A DNA stretch of 54,511 nt, from NCBI RefSeq assembly GCF_029840635.1, contig NZ_JAOCCU010000041.1:1-54511 (forward strand), in the 5' to 3' direction. A program made the translations under genes and the position numbers. Positions within the stretch are counted from its first letter, which is position 1, and each line of letters starts with the position of its first letter. The notes beneath the pieces are model-generated. The model did no database searches, was not told the DNA's origin, and saw nothing but the letters and a program-made list of their open reading frames with translations. Below are positions 43,502-53,454 of this stretch, piece by piece. This DNA comes from Mitsuaria sp. GD03876. GTDB lineage: Bacteria; Pseudomonadota; Gammaproteobacteria; Burkholderiales; Burkholderiaceae_C.

Positions 43502-44851
43502 ATGTTCAAGAAGATCCTGATCGCGAATCGCGGCGAGATCGCCCTTCGCATCCAGCGCGCGTGCCGCGAGCTGGGCGTGAAGTCGGTCGTCGTGTATTCG
43601 GAAGCGGACCGCGACGCGAAGTACGTGAAGCTGGCCGACGAGGCCGTCTGCATCGGCCCCGCCCCGTCCGCGCAGAGCTACCTGTCGATGCCGGCCATCA
43701 TCGCGACGGCCGAGGTCACCGACGCCGAGGCGATCCACCCCGGCTACGGCTTCCTGTCGGAGAACGCCGACTTCGCCGAGCGCGTCGAGCGCAGCGGCTT
43801 CACCTTCATCGGCCCGACCCCGGAGAACATCCGGACGATGGGTGACAAGGTCTCGGCCAAGCAGGCCATGATCAAGGCCGGCGTGCCCTGCGTGCCGGGC
43901 TCCGAGGGCGCCCTGCCGGACGACCCCAAGGAGATCGTCCGCGTCGCCCGCGCGGTCGGCTATCCGGTGATCATCAAGGCCGCCGGCGGCGGCGGCGGCC
44001 GCGGCATGCGGGTCGTGCACACCGAGGCCGCGCTGGTCAACGCGGTGCAGATGACCAAGGCCGAAGCGGCCGCGGCCTTCGGCAACCCGCAGGTCTACAT
44101 GGAGAAGTTCCTGGAGCATCCACGCCACGTGGAGATCCAGGTGCTGGCCGACGGCCACAAGAACGCCGTCTGGCTGGGCGAGCGCGACTGCTCGATGCAG
44201 CGTCGCCACCAGAAGATCATCGAGGAAGCGCCGGCGCCGGGCATCCCGCGCCGCCTGATCGAGCGCGTCGGCGACCGCTGCGCCGCCGCCTGCAAGAAGA
44301 TGGGCTACCGCGGCGCGGGCACCTTCGAGTTCCTGTACGAGAACGGCGAGTTCTACTTCATCGAGATGAACACCCGCGTGCAGGTGGAACATCCGGTGAC
44401 GGAGCTGGTGACCGGCATCGACATCGTGCAGATGCAGATCCGCATCGCCGCCGGCGAGAAGCTGCCCTTCACCCAGCGCAACATCACGATGCGCGGCCAC
44501 TCGATCGAGTGCCGCATCAATGCCGAGGACCCGGTGAAGTTCATCCCGTCCCCCGGCCGCATCACGATGTGGCACCCGCCGGGCGGCCCCGGCGTGCGCG
44601 TGGACTCGCATGCGTACACCAACTACTTCGTGCCGCCGAACTACGACTCGATGATCGGCAAGATCATCGTGCACGGCGACACCCGCGAGCAGGCGCTGGC
44701 CCGCATGCGCATCGCGCTGTCGGAGACCGTCGTCGAAGGCATCCAGACCAACATCCCGCTGCACCGCGAGCTGATGGCCGACGCCAAGTTCATCGAGGGC
44801 GGCACCGACATCCACTACCTCGAGCAGTGGATGGCGGCGCACAAGCGCTGA
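43502..44851 (+). CDS. accC: Biotin carboxylase subunit of acetyl-CoA carboxylase
   Basis: A 449-residue ATP-grasp enzyme that carboxylates the biotin on AccB. Signs: start [35 protein letters not shown], glycine-rich ATP loop [33 protein letters not shown], and [14 protein letters not shown]. Length matches E. coli AccC. It follows accB by 10 bp, and a terminator comes about 40 bp after its stop. Confidence 0.98.
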   Translation: MFKKILIANRGEIALRIQRACRELGVKSVVVYSEADRDAKYVKLADEAVCIGPAPSAQSYLSMPAIIATAEVTDAEAIHPGYGFLSENADFAERVERSGFTFIGPTPENIRTMGDKVSAKQAMIKAGVPCVPGSEGALPDDPKEIVRVARAVGYPVIIKAAGGGGGRGMRVVHTEAALVNAVQMTKAEAAAAFGNPQVYMEKFLEHPRHVEIQVLADGHKNAVWLGERDCSMQRRHQKIIEEAPAPGIPRRLIERVGDRCAAACKKMGYRGAGTFEFLYENGEFYFIEMNTRVQVEHPVTELVTGIDIVQMQIRIAAGEKLPFTQRNITMRGHSIECRINAEDPVKFIPSPGRITMWHPPGGPGVRVDSHAYTNYFVPPNYDSMIGKIIVHGDTREQALARMRIALSETVVEGIQTNIPLHRELMADAKFIEGGTDIHYLEQWMAAHKR

Positions 44852-44893
44852 ACCCGCGCGCCCTCCCCGCACGTCGCTGAGCGACAATGCGCA

Positions 44894-44939
44894 GGCCCTC
44901 AGGCGCGGACGCGAGTCCGCCTTGGGGGCTTGTCCTTTT
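44894..44939 (+). terminator. Intrinsic terminator after accC
   Basis: A long stem with GGAC / GTCC next to a GCGA loop, extended outward through GC, AGG/CCT and CCC/GGG pairs with a single-base bulge, followed by TTGTCCTTTT. It lies 43 bp after the accC stop and before prmA. Confidence 0.65.
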
Positions 44940-44975
44940 CCGATCCCCGAAGTCCACCGAAGTCCCGGAGCCGCC

Positions 44976-45902
44976 ATGAGCGAAGACCACGCCCTCGACC
45001 CCCTGCTGCATGAGCTCGTGCTGATCTGCCGCGAGGAAGATGTCGAGACGGTCAGCGACGCGCTGATGGAGATCGACGCGCTGGCCGTGTCGGTCGAGGA
45101 CGCCGACGCCGACACGCCCGCCGAGCGCGCGCTGTTCGGCGAACCCGGCATGCCCGCGCCGCGCGCGGGCTGGGAGCGCTCGGTGGTGAAGGCGCTGTTC
45201 GCGGCCGAAGCCGAGGCGACCGAGGCGGCGACGCTGATCCTGGCGCAGGACTGGGCCACCGACGTCCACGTGCAGTCGATCCAGACCGTCGCGCAGCAGG
45301 ATTGGGTCCGGCTGACGCAGTCGCAGTTCGCGCCGGTCGAGATCACGCCGGAGTTCTGGATCGTGCCGTCGTGGCACGAGGCGCCGGCGCAGGCCAAGCA
45401 GGTGATGCGGCTGGACCCGGGCCTGGCCTTCGGCACCGGCACGCACCCGACGACGCGCATGTGCCTGCGCTGGATCGCGCGCCACGGCGCGGAGGCCGCC
45501 GGCTGGGACCGCGTGCTCGACTACGGCTGCGGGTCGGGGATCCTCGCGATCGCCGCCGGCCTGTTCGGCGGCAGGAACATCGACGCGGTCGACATCGACC
45601 CGGCCGCGCTGATCGCCTCGACGCACAACGCCAAGGACAACGGCGTGACGCTGAACGCCGCGCTGCCGGACGCGGCCTCGGGCGAGTACCCGCTGGTGCT
45701 GGCCAACATCCTGGCCACGCCGCTGAAGCTGCTGGCGCCGCTGCTGTGCAACCACCTGCGCCCCGGCGCCCACCTGGTGCTGGCCGGCATCCTCGAACGC
45801 CAGGCCGACGAGCTGAAGGCGGCCTATGCGCCGTACGTCGCGCTCGACGTCGCGGACAGCGAGGACGGCTGGATCCTCATGACCGCGCGGCGCACCGCCT
45901 GA
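44976..45902 (+). CDS. prmA: Ribosomal protein L11 methyltransferase
   Basis: A 308-residue SAM-dependent enzyme that methylates ribosomal protein L11. Signs: LDPGLAFGTGTHPTTRMCLRW, SAM motif VLDYGCGSGILAIAA, AVDIDPAALIASTHNA, and VLANILATPLKLLAP. The start at 44976 (MSEDHALD) follows CCGGAG by five bases; the N-terminal domain is about 15-20 residues different in length from E. coli PrmA. It lies after accC, as in many proteobacteria. Confidence 0.96.
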   Translation: MSEDHALDPLLHELVLICREEDVETVSDALMEIDALAVSVEDADADTPAERALFGEPGMPAPRAGWERSVVKALFAAEAEATEAATLILAQDWATDVHVQSIQTVAQQDWVRLTQSQFAPVEITPEFWIVPSWHEAPAQAKQVMRLDPGLAFGTGTHPTTRMCLRWIARHGAEAAGWDRVLDYGCGSGILAIAAGLFGGRNIDAVDIDPAALIASTHNAKDNGVTLNAALPDAASGEYPLVLANILATPLKLLAPLLCNHLRPGAHLVLAGILERQADELKAAYAPYVALDVADSEDGWILMTARRTA

Positions 45903-46053
45903 GCCGTCCCGGACCACCCGCCGCCCGACCGGCCCGACGCCCGCCGACCCCGATGAACAGCCGCTTGCGCGCCATCGCCGCCCTGGTGACCGAGTGTCAC
46001 CCCGGGTCGGTTCGCGGCAAGGACTGACCCTGCTTCGTGGCATCATCCCGCCC

Positions 46054-47532
46054 ATGAATCTCGCGACCCGCTGCACGACCTGCGGCACCATCTTCCGGGT
46101 GGTGCAGGACCAGCTGCGCGTCTCCGAAGGCTGGGTCCGCTGCGGCCGCTGCGCCGAGGTGTTCGACGCCCGCGAGCAGCTGTTCGACCTCGAACGCGAC
46201 AGCCCGCCGCCCTGGCCGCCGATCGGCGCGCCGGCCGAGCCCGCGCCGGTCGAGCGCCGTCAGGCGCCGCCGCCGCCGCCCGCTCCGGTGCCGGCCCCGC
46301 CCTATCAGCCGTATCACGGCGAATTCCAGCCGAGCCAGCCCGCTCCGCTGCCGCCCCCGATGCCGCCGGCGCCGATGACGATGCCGCCGCAGGCACCGGC
46401 CTTCACGCCCGAGCCGCCGCCCACGCATCGCGACAGCGGCTGGATCGCCGCCGACGACAACGCGCTGAATCCGTTCGCGCCGCCTCGGCGCGTGCCCGAC
46501 GACGAGCTCCCGATCGACGAGCCCGTGCCCGCGCGCTTCCAAGGCTCCAGCTTCGCCGAGTCGTCGCTCGAGGATCGCCGCGAGCCTTTCCTCGAGCAGC
46601 CGCCCGAACCCGACGCCCGCGCGCACCTGCCCGAACCCAAGGGCATGCGCTTCGAGGAAGACGAGCTGCCGCCGCCGATGATCGACGACGACGAGCGGCC
46701 CGACGTGACGCTCGCGCTGAGCCCGGCCACCGCGGCGCAACTGCGCGCGAACGAGCCGTCGATGGACCCGGCGCTCGAGCCGACCTCCTCGATGATGCCG
46801 GCCGACGAGGACACGATCGCCGAGGCCCGCCGCGCCGCCAAGGCCGCGAAGCCGAAGCGCTCGTGGAACCCGTTCCGGCGCAAGCCCCGCGAGCGGGCGC
46901 CCGAGGCGAGCCCCGAGACGACGATGACGGTGCTCGCCGCAGAGTCCGAGTTGATGGCCCTGCGCGCCGCCGCCGAAGCGGCCTCCGCGCCCGGCGCGCC
47001 CAGCGTGCTGCCGGACCAGTTGCCCAGCTTCATGCGCCAGGCCGAATCGGCGCGCCGCTGGAACCGCCCCGGCGTGCGCCTGGCACTGGGCAGCGCGACC
47101 ACGCTGCTCGCGCTCGGCCTGATGGGCCAGCTGCTGTGGCATGCGCGCGAGGCCATCGCCGCGCAGTACCCGGCGACGAAGCCGATGCTCGCGTCGGTCG
47201 CGCAGGCGATGGGCCAGGAGCTCAAGCCCTGGCAGCACATCGAGGCGCTCAGCGTCGAGAGCAGCAGCCTCAATCCGGCCGGCGCCGCCAACCACTACCG
47301 CTTCAGCATCAGCCTGCGCAACCGCAGCAACTGGGACGTCGCGCAGCCGTGGGTGGACCTCAGCCTGACGGACGCGAGCGGGACGCTCGTCGTGCGCCGG
47401 ATGCTGTCGCCGGCGGAGATGCAGGCGGACCGCGCCGCGCTGCCGGCCGGCGCCGACCAGCAGCTGCAGCTGGTCTTCGACAGTGGCGCGCTGAAGATCA
47501 GCGGCTACTCGGTCGAACTCTTCTATCCCTGA
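46054..47532 (+). CDS. Zinc-ribbon and DUF3426 membrane protein
   Basis: A 492-residue protein with an N-terminal MJ0042-type zinc ribbon (Cys7, Cys10, Cys30, Cys33 in CTTCGTIF and CGRCAEVF), a long Pro/Glu/Asp-rich disordered middle (about 50-330), one transmembrane segment (about 350-370, LALGSATTLLALGLMGQLLW), and a C-terminal DUF3426 domain with beta strands (NHYRFSISLRNRSNWDVAQPWVDLSL, SGYSVELFYP). Function is unknown; the family is common next to prmA in Burkholderiales. Starting at the ATG giving MNLATRCTTCG is supported by the zinc ribbon at the family's usual position. Confidence 0.87.
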   Translation: MNLATRCTTCGTIFRVVQDQLRVSEGWVRCGRCAEVFDAREQLFDLERDSPPPWPPIGAPAEPAPVERRQAPPPPPAPVPAPPYQPYHGEFQPSQPAPLPPPMPPAPMTMPPQAPAFTPEPPPTHRDSGWIAADDNALNPFAPPRRVPDDELPIDEPVPARFQGSSFAESSLEDRREPFLEQPPEPDARAHLPEPKGMRFEEDELPPPMIDDDERPDVTLALSPATAAQLRANEPSMDPALEPTSSMMPADEDTIAEARRAAKAAKPKRSWNPFRRKPRERAPEASPETTMTVLAAESELMALRAAAEAASAPGAPSVLPDQLPSFMRQAESARRWNRPGVRLALGSATTLLALGLMGQLLWHAREAIAAQYPATKPMLASVAQAMGQELKPWQHIEALSVESSSLNPAGAANHYRFSISLRNRSNWDVAQPWVDLSLTDASGTLVVRRMLSPAEMQADRAALPAGADQQLQLVFDSGALKISGYSVELFYP

Positions 47533-47567
47533 TCGCCCCGGAAGCCCTGGAGGCTCCGGAAAAGAAA

Positions 47568-47589
47568 AAACCCGGCCGGAGCCGGGTTT
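47568..47589. terminator. Intrinsic terminator between zinc-ribbon and histone-like genes
   Basis: A perfect 9-bp stem AAACCCGGC / GCCGGGTTT with loop CGGA. Read on the minus strand it is followed by TTTTTTCTTTT, so it is strong for the histone-like gene; read on the plus strand only TTTG follows, so it is weaker for the zinc-ribbon gene. Confidence 0.85.
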
Positions 47590-47605
47590 GTGAGGGCTTC
47601 GATGT

Positions 47606-47625
47606 ACCGGGCCCGAAGGCCCGGT
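47606..47625. repeat. Second hairpin before the terminator
   Basis: A perfect 8-bp stem ACCGGGCC / GGCCCGGT with loop CGAA, between the histone-like stop codon and the terminator at 47568-47589. No T-run of its own; likely a 3' UTR stability hairpin of the histone-like mRNA. Confidence 0.6.
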
Positions 47626-47637
47626 CATCGTTCAAGC

Positions 47638-48267
47638 TCAGGGCTTGTTGCCGGTCGGGAAGGGCCACGCGGCTTGCGGGCTCAGCGCGGTCTTCGCGGC
47701 AGGCGCCGGAGCAGCGGCCGGTTTGGCGGCAGGGGCAGCGGCAGGCTTGGCAGCAGCCTTCTTCGGAGCGGCAGCCTTCTTGGCGGCCGGCTTCGCAGCA
47801 GGCTTGGCGGCCGGCTTGGCAGCGGCCTTCTTCGGGGCAGCGGCCTTCTTGGCCGGCGCAGCCTTCTTCGCGGCGGGCTTCGCAGCCTTGGCAGCGGTGG
47901 CCTTGATCGGCGGCTTCTTGGCGACAGCAGCCTTCTTGGCGGCCGGAGCCTTCTTCGCGGCGACCTTCTTGGCCGGAGCAGCCTTCTTGGCGGCAGCGAC
48001 CTTCTTCGCCGGAGCAGCCTTCTTCGCGGCCACGGTCTTCTTGGCCGGAGCGGCCTTCTTCGCCGGCGCAGCCTTCTTGGCGGCAGCGGCCTTCTTCGCC
48101 GGCGCAGCCTTCTTCGCCGGGGCGGCCTTCTTCGCCGGAGCGGCCTTCTTCGCGGCCGGCGCCTTCTTGGCCGGAGCGGCCTTCTTCGCGGCCGGAGCCT
48201 TCTTCGCAGCGGCCTTCTTGGCCGGAGCCGCCTTCTTGGCCGGAGCGGCCTTCTTCGCAGTTGCCAT
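47638..48267 (-). CDS. Histone H1-like Lys/Ala/Pro-rich DNA-binding protein
   Basis: A 209-residue protein made almost only of Lys, Ala and Pro. Residues 1-130 are tandem variants of AAPAKKAAPAKK; residues 130-190 are variants of AAAKPAAKPAA; the last 20 residues (LSPQAAWPFPTGNKP) differ and contain the only aromatics. Such proteins resemble eukaryotic H1 tails and Pseudomonas AlgP/Bordetella BpH1 and bind DNA without sequence specificity. GGAG stands 7 bases before the ATG. Repeat numbers in this gene type vary between strains through slippage. It is 223 bp downstream of nrdB on the same strand, with a terminator after it. Confidence 0.92.
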   Translation of the reverse strand: MATAKKAAPAKKAAPAKKAAAKKAPAAKKAAPAKKAPAAKKAAPAKKAAPAKKAAPAKKAAAAKKAAPAKKAAPAKKTVAAKKAAPAKKVAAAKKAAPAKKVAAKKAPAAKKAAVAKKPPIKATAAKAAKPAAKKAAPAKKAAAPKKAAAKPAAKPAAKPAAKKAAAPKKAAAKPAAAPAAKPAAAPAPAAKTALSPQAAWPFPTGNKP

Positions 48268-48306
48268 TTCAGTTCTCCTTGATCAAGTGGAAATAGCCCT
48301 GCCCGT

Positions 48307-48322
48307 CATCAACCGGTTGATG
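48307..48322. promoter_or_regulatory. Perfect 16-bp palindrome upstream of the histone-like gene
   Basis: CATCAACCGGTTGATG is a perfect inverted repeat with no spacer, 40-55 bp before the histone-like ATG. It could be an operator or a small hairpin in the 5' leader. No clear -35/-10 can be assigned around it, so whether it is transcribed is unknown. Confidence 0.45.
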
Positions 48323-48490
48323 CCGGTGCAGGTATTCACCACCCACGACGCGCGGGAGTTGCGCTCCGCGGTGCGGTGAATCGGGTTGCGGTGCGTCTCC
48401 GCCGCTTCTATGTCGGTCGGTCGGCGCATCGCCAAGCTTGATCTCTTCTTCAACAAACAATGCTCGAGGGTCGCTCCGCCTCGGACTTCA

Positions 48491-49663
48491 TCAGTCCCAG
48501 GACAGGGCGCCGCCCGATTGGTATTCGATCACTCGCGTCTCGAAGAAGTTGCGTTCCTTCTTCAGGTCGATCATTTCGCTCATCCACGGGAACGGGTTTT
48601 CCTCGTTCGGGAAGAGCGCCTCGAGGCCGATCTGCGTCGCGCGCCGGTTGGCGATGTAGCGCAGGTAGCCCTTGAACATGGCCGCGTTCAGACCCAGCAC
48701 GCCGCGCGGCATGGTGTCCTCGGCGTAGCGGTACTCGAGCTCCACGGCCTTCTGGAACAGCGCCTTGATTTCCGCGCGGAACTCCGGCGTCCACAGGTGC
48801 GGGTTCTCGAGCTTGATCTGGTTGATCAGGTCGATGCCGAAATTGCAGTGCATCGACTCGTCGCGCAGGATGTACTGGTACTGCTCCGCGGCGCCGGTCA
48901 TCTTGTTCTGGCGGCCCAGCGCCAGGATCTGCGTGAAGCCGACGTAGAAGAACAGGCCTTCCATCAGGCACGCGAAGACGATCAGCGACTTCAGCAGCGT
49001 CTGGTCGTTCTCCGGCGTGCCGGTGACGAAGTTCGGATCCATGATCGCGTCGATGAACGGGATCAGGAATTCGTCCTTGTCGCGGATCGACTTCACCTCG
49101 TGATAGGCGTTGAAGATCTCGCTCTCGTCCAGGCCCAGCGACTCGACGATGTACTGGTACGCGTGCGTGTGGATCGCTTCCTCGAAGGCCTGGCGCAGCA
49201 GAAACTGGCGGGCTTCGGGCGCCGTGATGTGGCGGTAGGTGCCCAGCACGATGTTGTTGGCGGCCAGCGAATCGGCGGTGACGAAGAAGCCGAGGTTGCG
49301 CTTGATGACGCGGCGCTCGTCCTCGGTCAGACCGTTCGGGTCCTTCCACAGCGCGATGTCGCGGGACATGTTCACTTCCTGCGGCATCCAGTGATTCGCG
49401 CAGGTGGCGAGGTACTTCTCCCACGCCCACTTGTACTTGAACGGGACCAGCTGGTTGACGTCGGTCTGGCCGTTGATGATGCGCTTGTCGGCGACGTTGA
49501 CGCGGCGCTCGGCGGCATCGGCGATCGACGGCGAAGAAGAGGACACCGCGCCGGCCGCGGAGGCGGCGGCATCACGCGCGACGGGCTGCGTCGCTGCGTG
49601 GATCGATGCGCCCGACTGCGGCGCGTTGCTCGAAGGCTTACGGTCTTCTTCCCAAACCAGCAT
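48491..49663 (-). CDS. nrdB: Ribonucleoside-diphosphate reductase class Ia, beta subunit
   Basis: A 390-residue R2 subunit that holds the diiron-tyrosyl radical. The E-x2-H-x3-Y motif ([12 protein letters not shown]) supplies two metal ligands and the radical tyrosine, and [10 protein letters not shown] supplies a second Glu/His ligand pair. The C-terminus ([14 protein letters not shown]) is the part that docks on NrdA. The N-terminal 60 residues are Ala/Ser-rich and variable. The ATG at 49663 is chosen because AGGA precedes it; an in-frame GTG 48 bp further up lies inside the promoter region. Follows nrdA after 281 bp that include its own promoter. Confidence 0.97.
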   Translation of the reverse strand: MLVWEEDRKPSSNAPQSGASIHAATQPVARDAAASAAGAVSSSSPSIADAAERRVNVADKRIINGQTDVNQLVPFKYKWAWEKYLATCANHWMPQEVNMSRDIALWKDPNGLTEDERRVIKRNLGFFVTADSLAANNIVLGTYRHITAPEARQFLLRQAFEEAIHTHAYQYIVESLGLDESEIFNAYHEVKSIRDKDEFLIPFIDAIMDPNFVTGTPENDQTLLKSLIVFACLMEGLFFYVGFTQILALGRQNKMTGAAEQYQYILRDESMHCNFGIDLINQIKLENPHLWTPEFRAEIKALFQKAVELEYRYAEDTMPRGVLGLNAAMFKGYLRYIANRRATQIGLEALFPNEENPFPWMSEMIDLKKERNFFETRVIEYQSGGALSWD

Positions 49664-49685
49664 GGTGGTCTTCCTATGGTCGCGG

Positions 49686-49713
49686 ATTATCGGAGTGTTG
49701 TGTTCAAACACAA
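49686..49713 (-). promoter_or_regulatory. nrdB promoter overlapping a 16-bp palindrome
   Basis: On the minus strand TTGTGT (49713-49708) and GATAAT (49691-49686) are 16 bp apart, about 23 bp before the nrdB ATG. The -35 box is half of a perfect palindrome at 49698-49713, TTGTGTT - TG - AACACAA, which fills the -35 and half of the spacer. A repressor there would block the promoter. The palindrome does not match the NrdR box seen before nrdA. Confidence 0.5.
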
Positions 49714-49905
49714 AGGACTTCTTGACTTTGACGCCGCTTCGCTGTTGCTGGTCCGCATCGCATTCGACGCGTGGGACCGTGTGCTGCGCGCCTCTCGATG
49801 AGCGCGGCGGGGCGTCGGATCAAGCGTTCATCGATCGCTTGCAAGCGTTGCGGAAAAATCCGCCGATCGCCGCAAACATCGATGAACACTCGCATCGCGA
49901 GCGTC

Positions 49906-49936
49906 GGTGGTGTCGGCGCATGACGCCGACACCACC
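49906..49936 (-). repeat. Strong hairpin at the 3' end of nrdA
   Basis: A perfect 13-bp stem, GGTGGTGTCGGCG / CGCCGACACCACC, with a 5-base loop, 8 bp beyond the nrdA stop. No T-run follows on the minus strand, so it is more likely an mRNA-stabilising or Rho-related element between nrdA and nrdB than an intrinsic terminator. Confidence 0.65.
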
Positions 49937-49944
49937 TGTTTCGA

Positions 49945-52872
<2,928 letters not shown>

Positions 52873-52897
52873 GGGATCCTCGTCTGTTCTGGTGTCG

Positions 52898-52945
52898 AAA
52901 AACAAAAAAGCTGCGCCCGGCCCGGCTTTTCCGAAGGGCCAAACG
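52898..52945 (-). terminator. Intrinsic-terminator-like structure in the nrdA leader
   Basis: On the minus strand AAAAGC (52930-52925) can pair with GCTTTT (52911-52906), followed by a run TTTTTTGTTTTT that ends 26 bp before the nrdA ATG. An alternative stem GGCCC / GGGCC (about 52939-52918) uses the same GCCGGGCC bases, so the two folds exclude one another. The stem is modest (6 bp plus GC-rich inner pairs), so partial termination is more likely than complete stop. Confidence 0.5.
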
Positions 52946-52946
52946 A

Positions 52947-53057
52947 TCAGGGGGTCAGGTGGTGCTCGCGATGCTGAAGATGCGCCTTGGCTTGGTGATT
53001 CCGCTCCTCCGGCTGGGGGGCCGGCACCGCGGACAAGACTTCTGAAGGAGCATTCAT
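52947..53057 (-). CDS. Short leader ORF (36 codons) before nrdA
   Basis: An ATG-started frame of 36 codons that begins MNAPSEVLSAVPAPQPEE and ends in a His-rich stretch with five His in the last 16 residues (AKAHLQHREHHLTP). It lies entirely between the nrdA promoter and the terminator-like structure, and its stop is just 2-8 bp before the alternative stem. No clear ribosome-binding site precedes the ATG, so translation is uncertain. It may be a leader peptide, a small protein, or chance. Confidence 0.35.
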   Translation of the reverse strand: MNAPSEVLSAVPAPQPEERNHQAKAHLQHREHHLTP

Positions 53058-53093
53058 CGCCGTGTTTGCGAAGTCAGCAGGATAGCATGCAAA

Positions 53094-53109
53094 ACACTAT
53101 ATCTAGTGG
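53094..53109. promoter_or_regulatory. NrdR box 1, overlapping the nrdA -10
   Basis: ACACTATATCTAGTGG closely matches the NrdR consensus (ACACWATATATWGTGT). It covers the -10 hexamer TATAGT of the nrdA promoter. NrdR is the zinc-finger/ATP-cone repressor of ribonucleotide reductase genes. Confidence 0.8.
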
Positions 53110-53124
53110 TCGCGGCACCTTCAA
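53096..53124 (-). promoter_or_regulatory. nrdA sigma-70 promoter
   Basis: On the minus strand TTGAAG (53124-53119), 17-bp spacer, TATAGT (53101-53096). The start site would be near 53089, giving a leader of about 215 nt before the nrdA ATG. Confidence 0.75.
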
Positions 53125-53125
53125 G

Positions 53126-53141
53126 GAACTACCGCTAGTGG
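53126..53141. promoter_or_regulatory. NrdR box 2, just upstream of the nrdA -35
   Basis: GAACTACCGCTAGTGG shares 11 of 16 positions with box 1, including the whole CTAGTGG half. Centre-to-centre distance to box 1 is 32 bp, about three helical turns, the spacing used by NrdR box pairs. Confidence 0.7.
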
Positions 53142-53454
53142 CGTCACCGCTTGACGCCCGCCACGCGCTGGGCTAGCCCGGAGACCCGGCGCCGCACGAT
53201 GCCGATGGATTGGCGCATCGCATCGCGAGCGCGAGCATCGGCGCGGGTTCCCGGCGGGTTTGCGCCGCAATCGCCGATGGTTGCTGCGCTCGCGGCGATG
53301 GCGGTTCGATGACAGTCCGGCGCCCTGTCCCGGACGGCTAGGACAACTACCGCCTAGGACCTTCCCGTAGTCGCCACCGGCGGTGGGGTCATGGTCGCAA
53401 TGCGCGCGGCGCGTGCGCTTCGCGGGCGGCCGGCAGGCGACCGGGATGAGGCCG
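53142..53454. other. Intergenic region between pilR and the nrdA promoter
   Basis: About 310 bp that must hold the end of the pilR transcript. Nothing definite is seen: a short CCACCGGCGGTGG palindrome near 53376-53388 and repeated CGATCGC/GCATCGC words. An echo of the NrdR box 2 core (AACTACCGCCTAGG) occurs near 53346-53359 but lacks the consensus half-sites. No T-run terminator. Confidence 0.5.

Noticed and set aside
45952-46026. A 24-codon ORF between prmA and the zinc-ribbon gene
   Set aside because: No ribosome-binding site and no regulatory context; it also holds a short GGTGAC/GTCACC inverted repeat, which is too weak to call.
47740-48260. Regular short repeats that could suggest a CRISPR array
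   Set aside because: They are in frame within a Lys/Ala/Pro coding sequence, without unique spacers or cas genes.
47645-48379. Ala/Phe-rich plus-strand frame opposite the histone-like gene, looking like a membrane protein
   Set aside because: It is the mirror of Lys/Ala repeats (TTC from GAA-type codons); no start signal.
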